A stretch of 19,154 bases of DNA. Origin: Cruorifilaria tuberocauda. Taxonomy: Eukaryota > Nematoda > Chromadorea > Rhabditida > Onchocercidae. The notes beneath the pieces were generated by a model. That model made no database searches. It saw only the letters and a program-made list of their open reading frames with translations, and was not told where the DNA came from. Positions 8,135 through 19,154 of the stretch are shown here, in pieces; position 1 is the first letter of the stretch, and each line of letters starts with the position of its first letter. Where the stretch lies: the NCBI GenBank assembly GCA_013365365.1, contig JABVXU010000822.1:1-19154 (forward strand). Reading direction: 5' to 3'. The translations under genes and the position numbers were made by a program.

Positions 8135-10552
8135 TACAAGTAACTGAATTTGAAGTGTCTGATGTTCAAATGCATAAGTTAACTTTTGATAAATATGATA
8201 AAATATATTAAGTTAACTTTTATAAGATTGGTAATAAAATATAATACTAATAATAAAATATATAAACCCATAATTAATATCAAATCAAATTCGTAGAAGT
8301 TAATTCGTCGCTCAAAAAATTCATGGAAGTTATTTCTAATTCCTGAATGCATTTTAAAGTAAAATGCTTGTTAGATAATTATCAGTTTGTTATCAGCTGT
8401 GCAAAAAAAGAAAACCGGTATTTCGAATTATCGAGAAGAAAACAAACAAATATGTTCCGCATTCTTTTTCCGGCAAATCATTTATTAATTAAAGTTATGT
8501 ACCTAATTAGTGAAATTCTGCACCAAATTCAATTTGCATTATTTATATTAGATAAAAATTTGATCATAGTGCATTATATTCTAAAGAAATTAAAAATTTT
8601 TTCAAAAATAAAAATCGAAAAAGTGATTTTGTTCCGCATTGCAATTTCAATCAATTTATTTTCTTCTCTAAAAATAAAATTATTAGAGAGAGAGGGAGAG
8701 AGGGAGAGAGAGAAAAATAGAAAGAGAAAAAAAAGAGTTAAATTCGAAATTCAATAATAAAAATGAAGATAAAATAATTGCAATAGAAGTTGAATTATAG
8801 AGCTTAATTATTAAAACTTGTTGGTGTAAATTCTACCGTAATTTATTTGATGAAAGTTGTCAGTGATTTCAATTAAAATTAGCTTACACAGTGCTAACGC
8901 TATTCCGGAAATGTAAATTAAAATTAAAGGAAAGATTAATTAGTGTCAGTTAATGTCAAATATATTATGTTCATTTCATCTAAAAGAATAATTTACATTC
9001 GAAATAGACTTATTGCTAATTATGTAAATTACACTAATTCAACAAGCTGCTTTTGCCTTCTTGCAAAAATTTTAAATTGTAAATTTCATAATTCTTTAGA
9101 CATTAGAATAAGTTATTAGTTATATAGTTATATACTTTCACATTCATTTGAGAAAATACTAGCCGAATTAAAATTATCACCATCTGTAACAGGAAGATTG
9201 ATAACCGGTAAATGAAAAAAGAAACAATTAATTGATCGGATGATTAATTCATTAATTGATCAACTAAACACAAACAAAGCAAATGAATTCGATTTCTTTC
9301 GAATCTTTTAAAAATTCAAAAATTTTTTTGCTAATCAAATTTCGATCTCTTAGAAGAATACTTGAAAAATGAATCATTTGTTAGCTATATGTATCAGCAC
9401 TTTATTTGAAATTATTCATCACAATTCAAAAAAATCAAAAAAATATTTATTCAATAAAAACACCAGACAAAATTAATAAAAAAAAAATTATATACTATAA
9501 AGTCAAATTATAATTATTAATATTTGCACCTAAAAAAATGATTCTTTCCAGGAGGAATTTATCGAAGTCTTAGTAATCGATACTCTGACGATATATCAAT
9601 TTTTCAATTCCATAACTTAATCTTTTTTAAAACAATTCCAATTTGTATACCTCCTGAAAAATCACAGAAAAATATGATAAATTAAGGAATAATAATTTCA
9701 TAATATAAATGACATGAATTATAACAAATGCAAGTAAAAATAACAGAATAAATGAATCTAAATGAGCAAATAAAATTCAGAATGTATAAAGTCGCAATTT
9801 CAACAACGAATAATATCAAACTTTCATGCTATGCATGATGATAAAGTGAAAAATGAAATGAAGAGCTTAAATGAATGCATCCTGATCGTATCATCCACTG
9901 ATGAACAATATTAACAAATCAGAAATAAGAAACGGTTACACTTCAATGATTTGATAATATATCTGCACACTCGCTGTTTCTTATCTATGTTATGCAGATA
10001 ATAGATGAGCAATTTTGCTATGTCAACTAAAAAAATTATCAAAAGAGATTTGAGAGTCACTTATAATTGAATATTTTAAAACAATTAAGGTAAAATGCAG
10101 CGATTAAATTAAGGCAAGAACAAAAGTAAAACTTAGTAGAACGAGAATGAAGAAACTCAAGGCTATTTCAAAAGATAAATATGCTGAAAATAATTCTGCA
10201 AAATCAACCGTGCAAAATGATGTTCCTTTATAGATTGGAAGTTCTAAAATTAACTGCTTTAAAAATTTTTAACAGCTGTTTCATAAAATGAAATATTACA
10301 ATCGAAAGTACAATAAATGCGAAGCCAATTGAAGATTTTCATGGCCTAAGATTTCCTCGCCTTTCTTGAAGCTCTCTAAATATAATTTATCAACATCCTC
10401 CATAGCTAGGCAAAATGTTAAAATTACTAGGCAAAATACTAAATATTTTGAAAAAATTCAAATTCATAATTGAAAGGAATGATTTCACCAGGAAAAAAAA
10501 ATCACATCTTGTATCAAGTTAATTATGAGATAAACGTAACCATATTATGACA
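8135..10552. other. AT-rich region between repeats and the TAF2 3' end, no gene supported
   Basis: Contains a GA-rich purine tract at 8683-8735. A 136-codon ORF (8347-8757) ends in translated GA repeats, is dominated by I/K/L/F and has no recognisable motif, so I leave it uncalled. A segment after a TTTCCAG at 9545-9551 is open for about 45 codons but matches nothing I know. The last few hundred bases before 10553 probably include the TAF2 3' UTR. Confidence 0.5.
8683..8735. repeat. (GA)n-rich purine tract
   Basis: GAGAGAGAGGGAGAGAGGGAGAG followed by GAAA-rich purines. It is directly visible and is translated as the EREGEREREK part of the overlapping ORF. Confidence 0.9.
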
Positions 10553-13500
10553 TTATTGAAGAGTATCCTCGTTCAATTCATTTATCAAATTTTCAGTTGG
10601 TGAATCGGGTTCATCCATATCGATTATAGTTCCATGCCACCACCATGAATTTAACAAATCATCCGTTCCACTTCTGATGTTTGGAATATGAATATTACGT
10701 GGTGCTGGTTTTTCCTCCATGACCTCTTCTGTTGGTTTCAATACCGCTGGTACATCATTGCCATATACAGTGAACCAAAGATCAACGTAATGACCGCGTA
10801 AATGGGGTTCCTGAAACAGATCAAGTTATTTGTTAGTTATGATTGAAAGGAACTTATTTCAAAGAATCTAAACAAATCTTGACTTTGGATATTTTGATTC
10901 ATGCGAAGTTAATTAAACTTTAAAGATGCAATAGTAAGTTACAAAAATATATATGTTCTCTGTGATCCATTATAGCTGATCAATCCATCCATCATTTATC
11001 ATTAGGAAACAAATCATTTAATCATAGTTGAAGTAAAATTATGAATATTTGTGATAACAAATAAAAAACCGTTTTAGTATCACTAATTTGGGCCCATAAT
11101 TTGATAGCTATATCATGCGACAGTGATTTCCATGTTGTGTCATCATCGGCACTGAAAATATAATAAAAATACTTCATTAAATACTCTTTCTAATATATGT
11201 TCAACGTAAAACAAGAATAGATAATTTGAATTAAAAAAGGAAAATTAAGGAATCATATGGTTCCAAAGATCAGTACTGGGTAAAGAATAAAAAAAATTTC
11301 GAAAAGCTCTAATCTCAAAATGCAATTTTTTTCCAATAAACAATAGCAGCCATTAACCTATGTATAATATTGAAAAATAAAGAACCCCAAAACGACGCAA
11401 AGTGGTGGTTTGAGTGACAGTTGCGATGCAACATAGTAGCGTACAACCGGCTCACTATCATTGACACATAAATCTATTAATCTATTGATTACGTCAGGAA
11501 TGAAAGATGGCGATTTATGCCGATAAACCATATCAACTAGAAATGTCAGCGCTGCGAGACGCATCTGAAAATCTATCATTTTATTAAAGCATATTTTTGT
11601 TTAGTTCACCCCAACTACCACGGTAATCGCATTATAATCGCTAAAACTATCTTTAGAAGCCGTTAACAGAAAATCTTTAAAATATCATCTACGCAAATTT
11701 CAAAAATTTTACCGATACATAAATGTTCGGTTGTGCAAAAGACCAAAATACTGTGGGATCAAGCGGTATATGAAATGTTCGCTGCATCTGCAATAATCAT
11801 ATGTCATGTAAGTTCTAATAATAACCATATAGATGGCGAAAGAACATATGAATTTTATTTTTACGTAAAGCAAAAAGTACTTCATACATTTTAAATATGA
11901 GAAACACTTACGTGATATATAGCTTGAAGCGCAGTAATTCCAATAATGCGACCAAAACTAGGTTTTAATGTATCCATATTTAAGGCCAGGGTGAACTCAG
12001 ACAACAATTCCTTCACATTGGTGTTCAGAGAAAGAGGACTTATATTTGTAATATCCCGATTTTCAGCTGGTACTAGTGTAGCAGCTAACGAGTTTATAAG
12101 TGATGCCCGATAATGATCGTCCGAATATCTGGAAATGCTTTCATATTCCTTGAATTAAACTGCAATATTTTCAGTATTTTTAACATCGAACTTTAAATTG
12201 GAACTCCATTAACTAAAATACTTTCTAATTCGAAGATTATATCAAAATAAAGAATTCCTTCTTACCTGTTCACAGTATTATCGTTATATTTGACTAAACC
12301 AATAAGGAAGTGATGAACTTCTGAAAGAACATTATTTGAAGGAGAACGCAGTCGTGCTAAAGCTTGAGGTATTGCCTGCAAAACGAAATATAAACAAAAA
12401 AGAAATGATTAATATGCCGTAATCGAATAAATAAATTCAGAAAAAAAATCATGACAGCATTTTTAAAATTGAAGTCTGATATCATCAAAAAGAATGACTA
12501 TAGTTTAAAATTCATTAATCTTTTCTTGGTTATTTGTCGTTGTTGCAAGTATTTTGCTCTAGTTGTTAATAAAGATGTTAAATCAAACTGTCAAAATTTG
12601 ACACATAAATCCTAAAAAGAGCACTAATTCTATTGGTTCGAAAGATATCAATCAAATTTAATGAGCAGGTAAAATAAACAATAAACAACAGAAATATATT
12701 GAACTGACATGCATCAAAAAATATAGTTGTAAATTTGCAGAAGTAGCCACGAAATTGTTTGGTTTTGGAATATGTGGTGCAGATTTACAACCAAAAAATT
12801 TCTTGAACAAAATCATCAGAGCCGGTGGACCCAGCCATGTCTCCGGTAATTTATTCACAACTTCTGCCAGAATATATGCAGCTCGGCATCGTACTCTAAA
12901 ATTCCAAAAGGTTGATAATAGAGTAATAGTGAAAGAAGTTAATACAGCTGCTTTAGTTCGTCGTGTTTCTCCTCAAAATACGCAAAGTATTGAAACTCTA
13001 AAGTTATAATACTTGCCGATAGAAGAAAACTTCGGTTTCGATAGTTTCAATGAGCACGGCTCTAGCATGTGGACTTGGAAAACGCTGTAAAACATCAAGT
13101 GCTTGAAGCTGTGCCAAAACGTCTCGTTCATACTTTAACATATACTCCCACTGATAAACCGGTTGTTGAATGCTAACTTTTCGCAATAAAAGTAGATCAG
13201 GATCGATCCTGGAATTAATTGCTTCAGATAAAGGAAAAAAAATAGGGAGTCAGTCATAACAATGCACTCTTCTATAGATTTTTTTCTGGTAAATTCCGAA
13301 ACCTGATCCAAAGGACCGGAGAATCAGGATCCATATTTGCTAGATCAATTTCAAGTTCTTCACCAGTAGAAAGTGGGATTTTTTTCTTCTTCTGTCTTCG
13401 TCCCTACAATATGCGACTTTAACAGTATAATAAATGGAAATTTAGCTAAGGAAATAAAAATTAGATGCAAAACGCAGGACTGGAAAACGAAGAACAAAAA

Positions 13501-16500
13501 CACAGAAAAGTTTCTAAATCAAAACTATAATTTTGTTATAATTAAAAATAAATCAACAATATATTGTAAATAAAAACATCTAATTCCATTTCACTGTTAA
13601 TAAAAGTTTTAAACTAAATTAAAAGATCAAAAAAAATAGTCCTATGTGAACGATAAGCAAAACTATAAATTGTAAACCTTTGAATGGCACTGTAAATCAT
13701 GCTTGGAATGATTAGAATCAATCTGCACAGTATGTGTGAATGATCCATCTAATTCCTGAACCACAACAATTAATGGACCAACGTAACTGAAATACATTGA
13801 TTTAATAATTAAATTATCTATACTAAAGCATTTTGATCAACTGAGAAGTTCAGGAAATCTAAAAAGATCATAAATAAAACTTTCTGATTTTTTACTTAAC
13901 GTAATAGCCACTCCATGACATTCAACGAACCTTTGCCTTCCACGACTTGTAGAAGGTTCTTGCTTCACTTCAAGTTCAATCATATTTCGCTTACGATTAA
14001 AAGAATATTGCACCTGAAATATAAGATCTCAAGTTAGTGCATAAACAGGATTAAAGTCACGACTAAACATTATGATGAATCAGTTATGCTATATAAAAAA
14101 AAATCATATTTTGATGTCCAGTTTTTCGTGGGACAGGCATTAAAAACCACTGAAATTTTGCTTTAGATAATATAATTTGAGAAATTCTAAGCGTTCTATT
14201 TTTTTTGAAGATATTCGAGTCATTTGCCTTAATTGCTATTTGTAAAATAACCATTCATAACTTTTGTTTTCAAAACTTCATTACTAACTCGAAATTTTGC
14301 ATGTCCACCAGTGTGAATCCATTGTTCCAGAAATGTTGGCAATTCTTGGCCCGTAACACTAGAAACAGTACGAAAAAAGGATTCCGTTGAAATAGTCATA
14401 TGTTGCCAATTAGCTGGCTCCTTCTGCAGTTGACTCGCCTGCATTGCCACGCTCAGTATTTTTTGTATTACCTAAAACTGATAAATAATATACTAGAATA
14501 CTAGAATGCTTAATGAGCAAATGAAATAAAGCTCTCAAAAGACTTCTGTATAATTTTTGTATAATTTGTATTACCACTTCTTTTTCTTTAAAAGGAGTAT
14601 CAAAGTAACCATATCAGTATTTTATCAGTATTTTCATCAGTATTTTATAATTGATTCCTGTCATTGTTAGCAAAAAAATTTTTTATAAAAAATATGGTCA
14701 GCAAATAAGACAAAACATTCAATTAAACCTGCAAAAACGATTCTCTGCCCAAACGTTGACTAAGCATTCGCATGACAAGATGTCCTTTTTTAAATAAAGC
14801 ATCTGCATACAAAGGAGAGCATGTATATGGATTTCTTGGATCGAAATGTAAATATTGCTGGAAAATTGATGTCGCGAAAGATAAAGATAATTTAAGTACT
14901 ATAATCCTTATAGCTAGATTCTGCTTTTGGCTCTACGTAAATAGACCAAGTTTTATTTAAACCAAGTGATATAGAGAAAAGTAACAACAAATTGCATTCC
15001 TTATACGCTATTATAAGGTATATTCGACACTTTTACATTTTATAAGCACTTCCCAGCTGAGAATAATTTCGACAGTTACTTTATATAGATAAAATGAGAA
15101 AAATTACCTTATAATTTGTATTTGAAGGTCGCAAAATAATCTTTCCCCAACGCGTTTCATAATCAGAAACACAGTTCAGTATTTTATTGATCTAAAATTT
15201 TTCTTCACGAATACTCCTCATAACATTATTTTAAAAAATTTGATCAAATTTATAAATTATACCTGGAAGAGGTTTTCAGAAAAACCGAAAAACCGCTCCA
15301 CAAACATGCCAGTAACATATCTGCAAATATCTGCACTTTGAAATAGACAATATAATCAGGAATTAAGTTTTTTGAGAGCTAAAATCCACTTCTATAGTGT
15401 ACTTTAAGAATAACTTGAAAGGAAATCCCAAAGTTCTTCCACTATTCCATCGAATTTGCTGCATTATAAAAGAGGAGAACGAAAATTCGAAAGTTATGAT
15501 TCATCTCTTTCTGGTACCTAATTATACAATTGTTCATTTCTCATCTATAAAATTTCTTTGGCTGAATTATATCTATTCACGTAACTTCTAATCAATCCAA
15601 TATACTTGAGAAAAAGCTAAACCCAAAAACCTTGCAAGAGATGAAGCGAGCCAGATATCTAACCAGCATGTTGAGGTGACAAAACATCCGAAGAATTGTT
15701 GCGCTACTGCATAAGCAAGGTACTGACGAGTCATCTAAAAAGCAGCGGTTGTCTACATACAGAAAAATTGGCACTACTTTAAAAAAAGTACTCAGGATCA
15801 AAAAATCTGAGTAATTTAATTCAAATCAATGCAATTTCATAACACACTTAGTTCCAGCATATCTAACAAAAATTTACTTGTACAACATCCAAAATTTTCT
15901 TATGATATAATAAGGTAAGTGAGATTATTGATAAACCAGTGTAGGCCGTAACTTCATCGGGAACCTGAAAATAAATTTCAAAACAAAGTATTAACTCAAA
16001 ATAAAACAGAAATAATAGGACACGAAATTCTTATCTGACCAACGCTTTCTATCACAATACTCTAACACTATTCAAACCAGATCGAAACCTTCATGCCATT
16101 TTCACAAATTTCTAGTTTTTTGACTCACCAAATATTTCTCTGTAATTTTCTAATGCTACTTCATCATAAATAGAGAATTAAAAAAATGTAATAAATGACT
16201 TAATGTTACAAACTTGATAAACGAAAACTTGTTTATAGGATGAAAAGGGAAATCGACAAGAAAGAAGCTCTTCGAAATATTCAAAAACTCGATCAATTGT
16301 TGCAGTTGTGTGCTTTACGAGAGGATATAGTGATGGAAGCGCGAAACTTGTTATCTGCAAACAGATTTAAAGTTTCTGTGATTCAATAACTCGTTTATAA
16401 TCTAATATGATGTAAAAAATTTTCCAGATTATTTTTAAGACTTTTAATAACCAACAGTTTGCAGAAAAATAAAACCATACTTCAGGCATATCAGGATGCA

Positions 16501-18369
16501 CAACTGGTGTGAAACAACCAATGGTAAAACCGATATTAATTGCAGATGTTGGTACTAAAAGCTGATAATGATAAATTTTTTCTTGTAAATCAGTTGTATA
16601 CTCCGTATCCTGCAAAGTTTACAGATAAACTGTAGAAAGGAAATTATTTGATACCATAAATTTTAATTTGGCATACACTAATCCTATACAAGATAAATAG
16701 GACGCATTACTATTAAATTTAATTCGCAGTTCAGTTTTTCATTCCTCTTCGATCAGTTTGTTTTTGGCAGGAAATGTAGGCCGATAAAAGATTCTTCACT
16801 TATGAAAACAAAAAGATACTTACAAACAGTTCACCACTGGCAACTACTGTAAACATAAGGCCAACAGTTGCTTCGATTCGCCATAAGCATAATTGATCAG
16901 GCGTATCCATACAAGGCAGCCAGTGACGGGTACTCGACAATATACTTGACCTAAAAAAACTACAGATAAATCTTTGTCACAAAGGCAAACAAGGTAAACA
17001 AGAGGTTAATAAAAACAATTTGAACGATTTCAAAACTATCTTATATCTTCAATTTTAGACTCAAAGAACTCTATTCTTGAGGATTCCTTTAAAAATCAGG
17101 AGACTCAGAAATTTGCACACTAAGCAGTTATTATTTATCTGACGTAATTCATTCCCAAATATTTTTCATCACATAAAGATACCTATAAGTGTACATATGA
17201 GCGCCACTTTCCAAAGTACCATCATCGGAAAATGAACACACGAAATGTATACCCTGAATCAATCATGAATAAAATCAAGTAAGTAAGCGAGGAGATAATT
17301 AATAAAATTATGTTTAATAAATTAATAAAGTCATTAACAAAATGGTTAATAATAAGATAACAAACCCTTGAAATTCTCCAAATTACAGGTAAGTTCTGTT
17401 TAGGAAATTAAACTTGCTAACATTAAATTTAAGGGAATAAATCATTTCCCATGGTAAAAACACATATCGAAATTAATCATAAATTAGTCTTTCTGTTCAC
17501 ATTGTCATATTATAATTATATTATAAAAACTTGTTGAATTTGAAATTAAAGACTATGTTGAAGCTTTGGAAAAGTTTAACTAACAAACATACATGCTTCG
17601 GATTAACAATTTTGGTATCAATTCCAACTTTTATAACCCTTTGTTCATCCATAAGTTCGTAGCAGCTTTCTGGAACATTAATTAATAGTTCACCTTCACA
17701 ATCTTCCAACTCATCATACATGTCGTGCGAAAGGTTGTGCAAACTTTGTTCGGCTTTGTGACTCAGTATCTAAAAATTTACTTCATACATGGTAAAAAAT
17801 GAAAGATTTAATTAATTAATAAGTCTCATAATAAGAAATAAAAATCATTGAATAATCCTTTCAAAAATTTCCACACCTTTATCACTCAAATTTATACGAC
17901 TTCTCATGTTATCAATTTATCATAGAACTAACTTTGAGAGGATCCTTCCGAATATATTCTACGTCTTCATCATTTACAGTAACTCGACCGGTTACACCTT
18001 CTGGGAATTCATTTGGCAATATAACATCTGTAAGAAAAAAAATAGTTATTTTAAATAATGGTGTTAGTAATAATGGTTATTAAAAATATAAACGAATAAC
18101 AAACCTGGCCCAATATTGATACAAATTTGCCGTAGTTCAGGATGAAGAGGTGCCAAAGAAAGCTCAGTAAAGACAGAAAATGATTTTTCTTTGAAGTTTA
18201 CATCAGTGATTGAGACAAACTGCGACAGAACACGAAAGTTGCAATTATGAAAGGAGGAAGCGTCTTGTGGACTTTCACGACGCACTGCACATAGTATCCC
18301 TTCACTCATTGTTGGTACCACCGGATGAAAAATGTTCGTACCTGAGGTAGATGGAACATCGACTTCCAT
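10553..18369 (-). CDS. TAF2: Transcription initiation factor TFIID subunit 2 (TAF2), complete, 24 exons
   Basis: Encodes a nuclear TFIID subunit; in known animals TAF2 works with TAF1 at the initiator and binds TAF8. The spliced frame gives 1080 residues, against about 1200 in vertebrates. Residues about 42-250 are the N-terminal M1-like beta domain (VSITDVNF; STRHWLPCMD near 205-214). The dead peptidase core follows: where M1 enzymes have HExxHxxxG this protein has YAVAQQFFG (372-380), so the zinc ligands and catalytic Glu are gone, and the GAMEN position reads TGLSII (344-349). Residues 538-665 carry family blocks FNRKRN, YVGPL, VQELDGSF and a basic RRQKKKK patch. YERDVLAQ, LGPPALMILF and KYNDN belong to the C-terminal HEAT-like part. 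The tail is acidic and lacks the His/Lys-rich end of vertebrate TAF2. ATG at 18369 is the first in-frame Met; Met21 (18309) is an alternative. No AATAAA is visible just downstream of the stop; variants GATAAA (10386-10391) and TATAAA (10227-10232) occur. The family assignment is firm; exon borders are hand-made. Confidence 0.95.
10553..18369 (-). other. TAF2: Exon-intron map of TAF2
   Basis: Exons in transcript order: 18369-18105, 18027-17933, 17769-17593, 17253-17183, 16950-16824, 16609-16481, 16354-16214, 15964-15878, 15734-15631, 15320-15263, 15191-15108, 14857-14729, 14471-14289, 14013-13931, 13786-13678, 13403-13303, 13208-13017, 12895-12709, 12375-12266, 12128-11912, 11787-11713, 11564-11386, 11151-11070, 10810-10553. 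They sum to 3243 nt (1080 codons plus TAA). Fifteen introns are phase 0, one phase 1 and seven phase 2. Borders were set by splice motifs, frame continuity and colinearity with the conserved TAF2 sequence. Least certain are the donors of exon 9 (G/GTTTTT), exon 14 (G/GTTCGT), exon 22 (GG/GTTCTT) and exon 23 (G/GTTTTT), which are weak but the only ones that keep frame and family alignment. Exon 13 uses GTTAGT at 14288-14283 even though the frame stays open beyond it, because this gives a gap-free fit into FNRKRN. Confidence 0.85.
12896..13016 (-). other. TAF2: GC-AG intron (intron 17 of TAF2)
   Basis: The preceding exon ends TAT CG and the intron starts GCAAGT, the classic sequence of a GC donor. 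The intron ends TTTTAG before A GTA CGA TGC. This join reads FFYRVRCRAAYILAEVV, matching the conserved TAF2 block (CFYRVRMSACFCLAKIA in human) without a gap. The only GT nearby, four bases further on, would leave the frame wrong by two bases. GC-AG introns are a known minor class in animals, including nematodes, and are spliced by the normal U2 machinery. Confidence 0.85.
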
Positions 18370-18383
18370 TTCTTGTTACGCAT
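18306..18383 (-). promoter_or_regulatory. Upstream ORF overlapping the TAF2 start codon
   Basis: An ATG lies 14 bases before the TAF2 start in another frame and opens a 25-codon ORF ending in TGA at 18308-18306, inside TAF2 exon 1. If the mature 5' end lies upstream of 18383, this uORF would compete with the main start and favour reinitiation or leaky scanning, with Met21 (18309-18307) just before its stop. If the messenger is trans-spliced close to the start, the uORF would be removed. No good TTTCAG acceptor is visible just upstream of 18369. A CTACCTCAG before 18341 could serve as acceptor for a form starting at Met21. The ORF is seen; its use is inference. Confidence 0.4.
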
Positions 18384-18959
18384 AAGCACACAGTCGTTTT
18401 TGAAAAATTTATTGCAGAAATTAAATTATTAAAATTATTAAGAGAATCAAATACGTACATGTACTTATATCAAATTTAAAATTTAAAAGCAAATGAATAA
18501 ATGAAGCAGTAGAGGAATTTAACTAACTAGAAATAGAATAAAATTAGCAAAACAAAAACAAGCTCTCCACTTATGCTATTAGCATGTGCAATGACTCATA
18601 TAAAATAATATAAATGAATAAATATAAATAAAGTAATGATAGTATTCCTCATAATAAAGTTTTTTTTGCAAATTATCACACAGTGGTAATTTTTGGTAAT
18701 TGTGGTAATACGTTTAATATTTTATGAAATGAAATAAATAAATGTTAATATATTAACGTGCTACTGTAATAAAATAACTTTTCCAAACATAAAATTATCT
18801 TTTCCATCCGATTTTTTGATATTTAAATTATTTGAAATAGCAAAAAAAAGTTTTCCTTTAAATTACAGATAATTGAATAGATTTGAAATTTAGCATAGAT
18901 GAATAAATAAAGCGCAAATTAAATTTTATCATAAGAAAACGAAATCAAACATTGAGCCT
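18384..18959. other. AT-rich 5' flank of TAF2, no gene seen
   Basis: The stretch is strongly AT-rich with AAATAAATAA-like runs (18600-18640) and a small local repeat of GGTAAT at 18684-18709. I see no coding exon on either strand and no RNA gene. Confidence 0.6.
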
Positions 18960-19060
18960 ATGAATTCCCGCACGTGAAACTACGTGAAAATAAAACACAA
19001 CGTCACCATCTAACGAAGATAGAATTCGATATTGTCATCGCGAAGCGAAACAGGCGCAAG
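18960..19060 (-). promoter_or_regulatory. Possible TAF2 promoter patch with E-box, ACGTGAAA repeat and CRE half-site
   Basis: This is the only GC-richer stretch between the TAF2 start and the window edge. It contains a palindromic CACGTG (18971-18976), a direct repeat of ACGTGAAA (18972-18979 and 18982-18989) and ACGTCA (19000-19005; TGACGT on the gene strand). No open reading frame of note is present. It sits about 600 bases before the start codon, so a 5' UTR intron or another transcript would be needed if transcription begins here. The motifs are short and may be chance. Confidence 0.3.
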
Positions 19061-19110
19061 CAGTAAATTTAAATTTTGATAATTTCATTACGATGAGATT
19101 TATTTAGGGA

Positions 19111-19154
19111 TTTTCTCTTTCTCTTTCTCTTTCTCTTTCTCTTTCTCTTTCTCT
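19111..19154. repeat. (TTTCTC)n hexanucleotide repeat, cut by the window edge
   Basis: A nearly perfect period-6 pyrimidine tract begins after GGGA at 19110 and runs to the last base, so its true length is unknown. On the TAF2 gene strand it reads GAGAAA repeats. Confidence 0.95.

Noticed and set aside
8347..8757. 136-codon plus-strand ORF, the longest uninterrupted one in the window
   Set aside because: Ends in translated GA repeats, has no recognised domain, and its base composition equals the surrounding intergenic DNA.
9551..9690. Possible plus-strand exon after a TTTCCAG
   Set aside because: Open for about 45 codons but no match to any family and no partner exon; kept only as a remark.
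12755..13009. 84-codon plus-strand ORF
   Set aside because: It is antisense to TAF2 exon 18 and intron 17; the minus strand carries the conserved protein.
14229..14288. Extension of TAF2 exon 13 to a later GTTTTG donor or to the in-frame stop
   Set aside because: The GTTAGT donor at 14288 gives a gap-free fit to the conserved KF...FNRKRN block; the longer version inserts four unexplained residues.
10553..18369. M1 family aminopeptidase as the gene product
   Set aside because: The fold is that of M1 enzymes but the zinc-binding and GAMEN motifs are absent and all conserved blocks are those of TAF2.
1..19154. tRNA, rRNA, spliced-leader RNA genes and CRISPR arrays
   Set aside because: No T-loop GTTCGANNC with matching arms, no SL-like sequence and no regularly spaced repeats with unique spacers were seen on either strand by eye; a covariance-model search would be needed to exclude small RNAs.

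Overview
The window reads as AT-rich animal nuclear DNA, most likely from a nematode. Support for that: many short introns (71-339 bp) ending in TTTTCAG/TTTCAG/TTTTAG, donors such as GTTTGT and GTTAGT, no operon-like bacterial genes, and abundant AT-rich microsatellites. A spirurid/clade III nematode is a guess from the composition and intron style; nothing in the window proves it.

The right half (10553-18369, minus strand) holds one complete protein-coding gene. I assembled it by hand into 24 exons and 23 introns that keep a single open frame of 1080 residues. The product is TAF2, the TFIID subunit with a catalytically dead M1-aminopeptidase fold that helps recognise the core-promoter initiator. 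One of its introns (12896-13016) can only be spliced in frame with a GC-AG border, and several donors are weak. Upstream of its start (18370-19154) lies an AT-rich 5' flank. It contains a more GC-rich patch near 18960-19060 with an E-box, a repeated ACGTGAAA and a CRE half-site, and ends at the window edge in a (TTTCTC)n tract.

The left half (1-10552) shows no complete gene. It is intergenic and repeat-rich: GA, CT, TTTA and TG microsatellites; decayed minisatellites (1521-2166, 2930-4680, 5501-5558, 5690-5752, 6048-6460, 8055-8134); a 114-bp tandem duplication (4012-4239); and two foldback inverted repeats (2870-3036 and 7085-7590). A short GC-richer island (6098-6211, minus strand) resembles the C-terminal end of an SLC17-type anion transporter and is probably a decayed exon. 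A triple DR1 array of nuclear-receptor half-sites lies at 184-210, and a lone G-run island at 5305-5320.

I did not find a multi-gene undescribed system. The most notable items are the non-canonical intron of TAF2, the overlapping upstream ORF at its start, the 7.1-7.6 kb foldback, the SLC17-like relic and the DR1 array.
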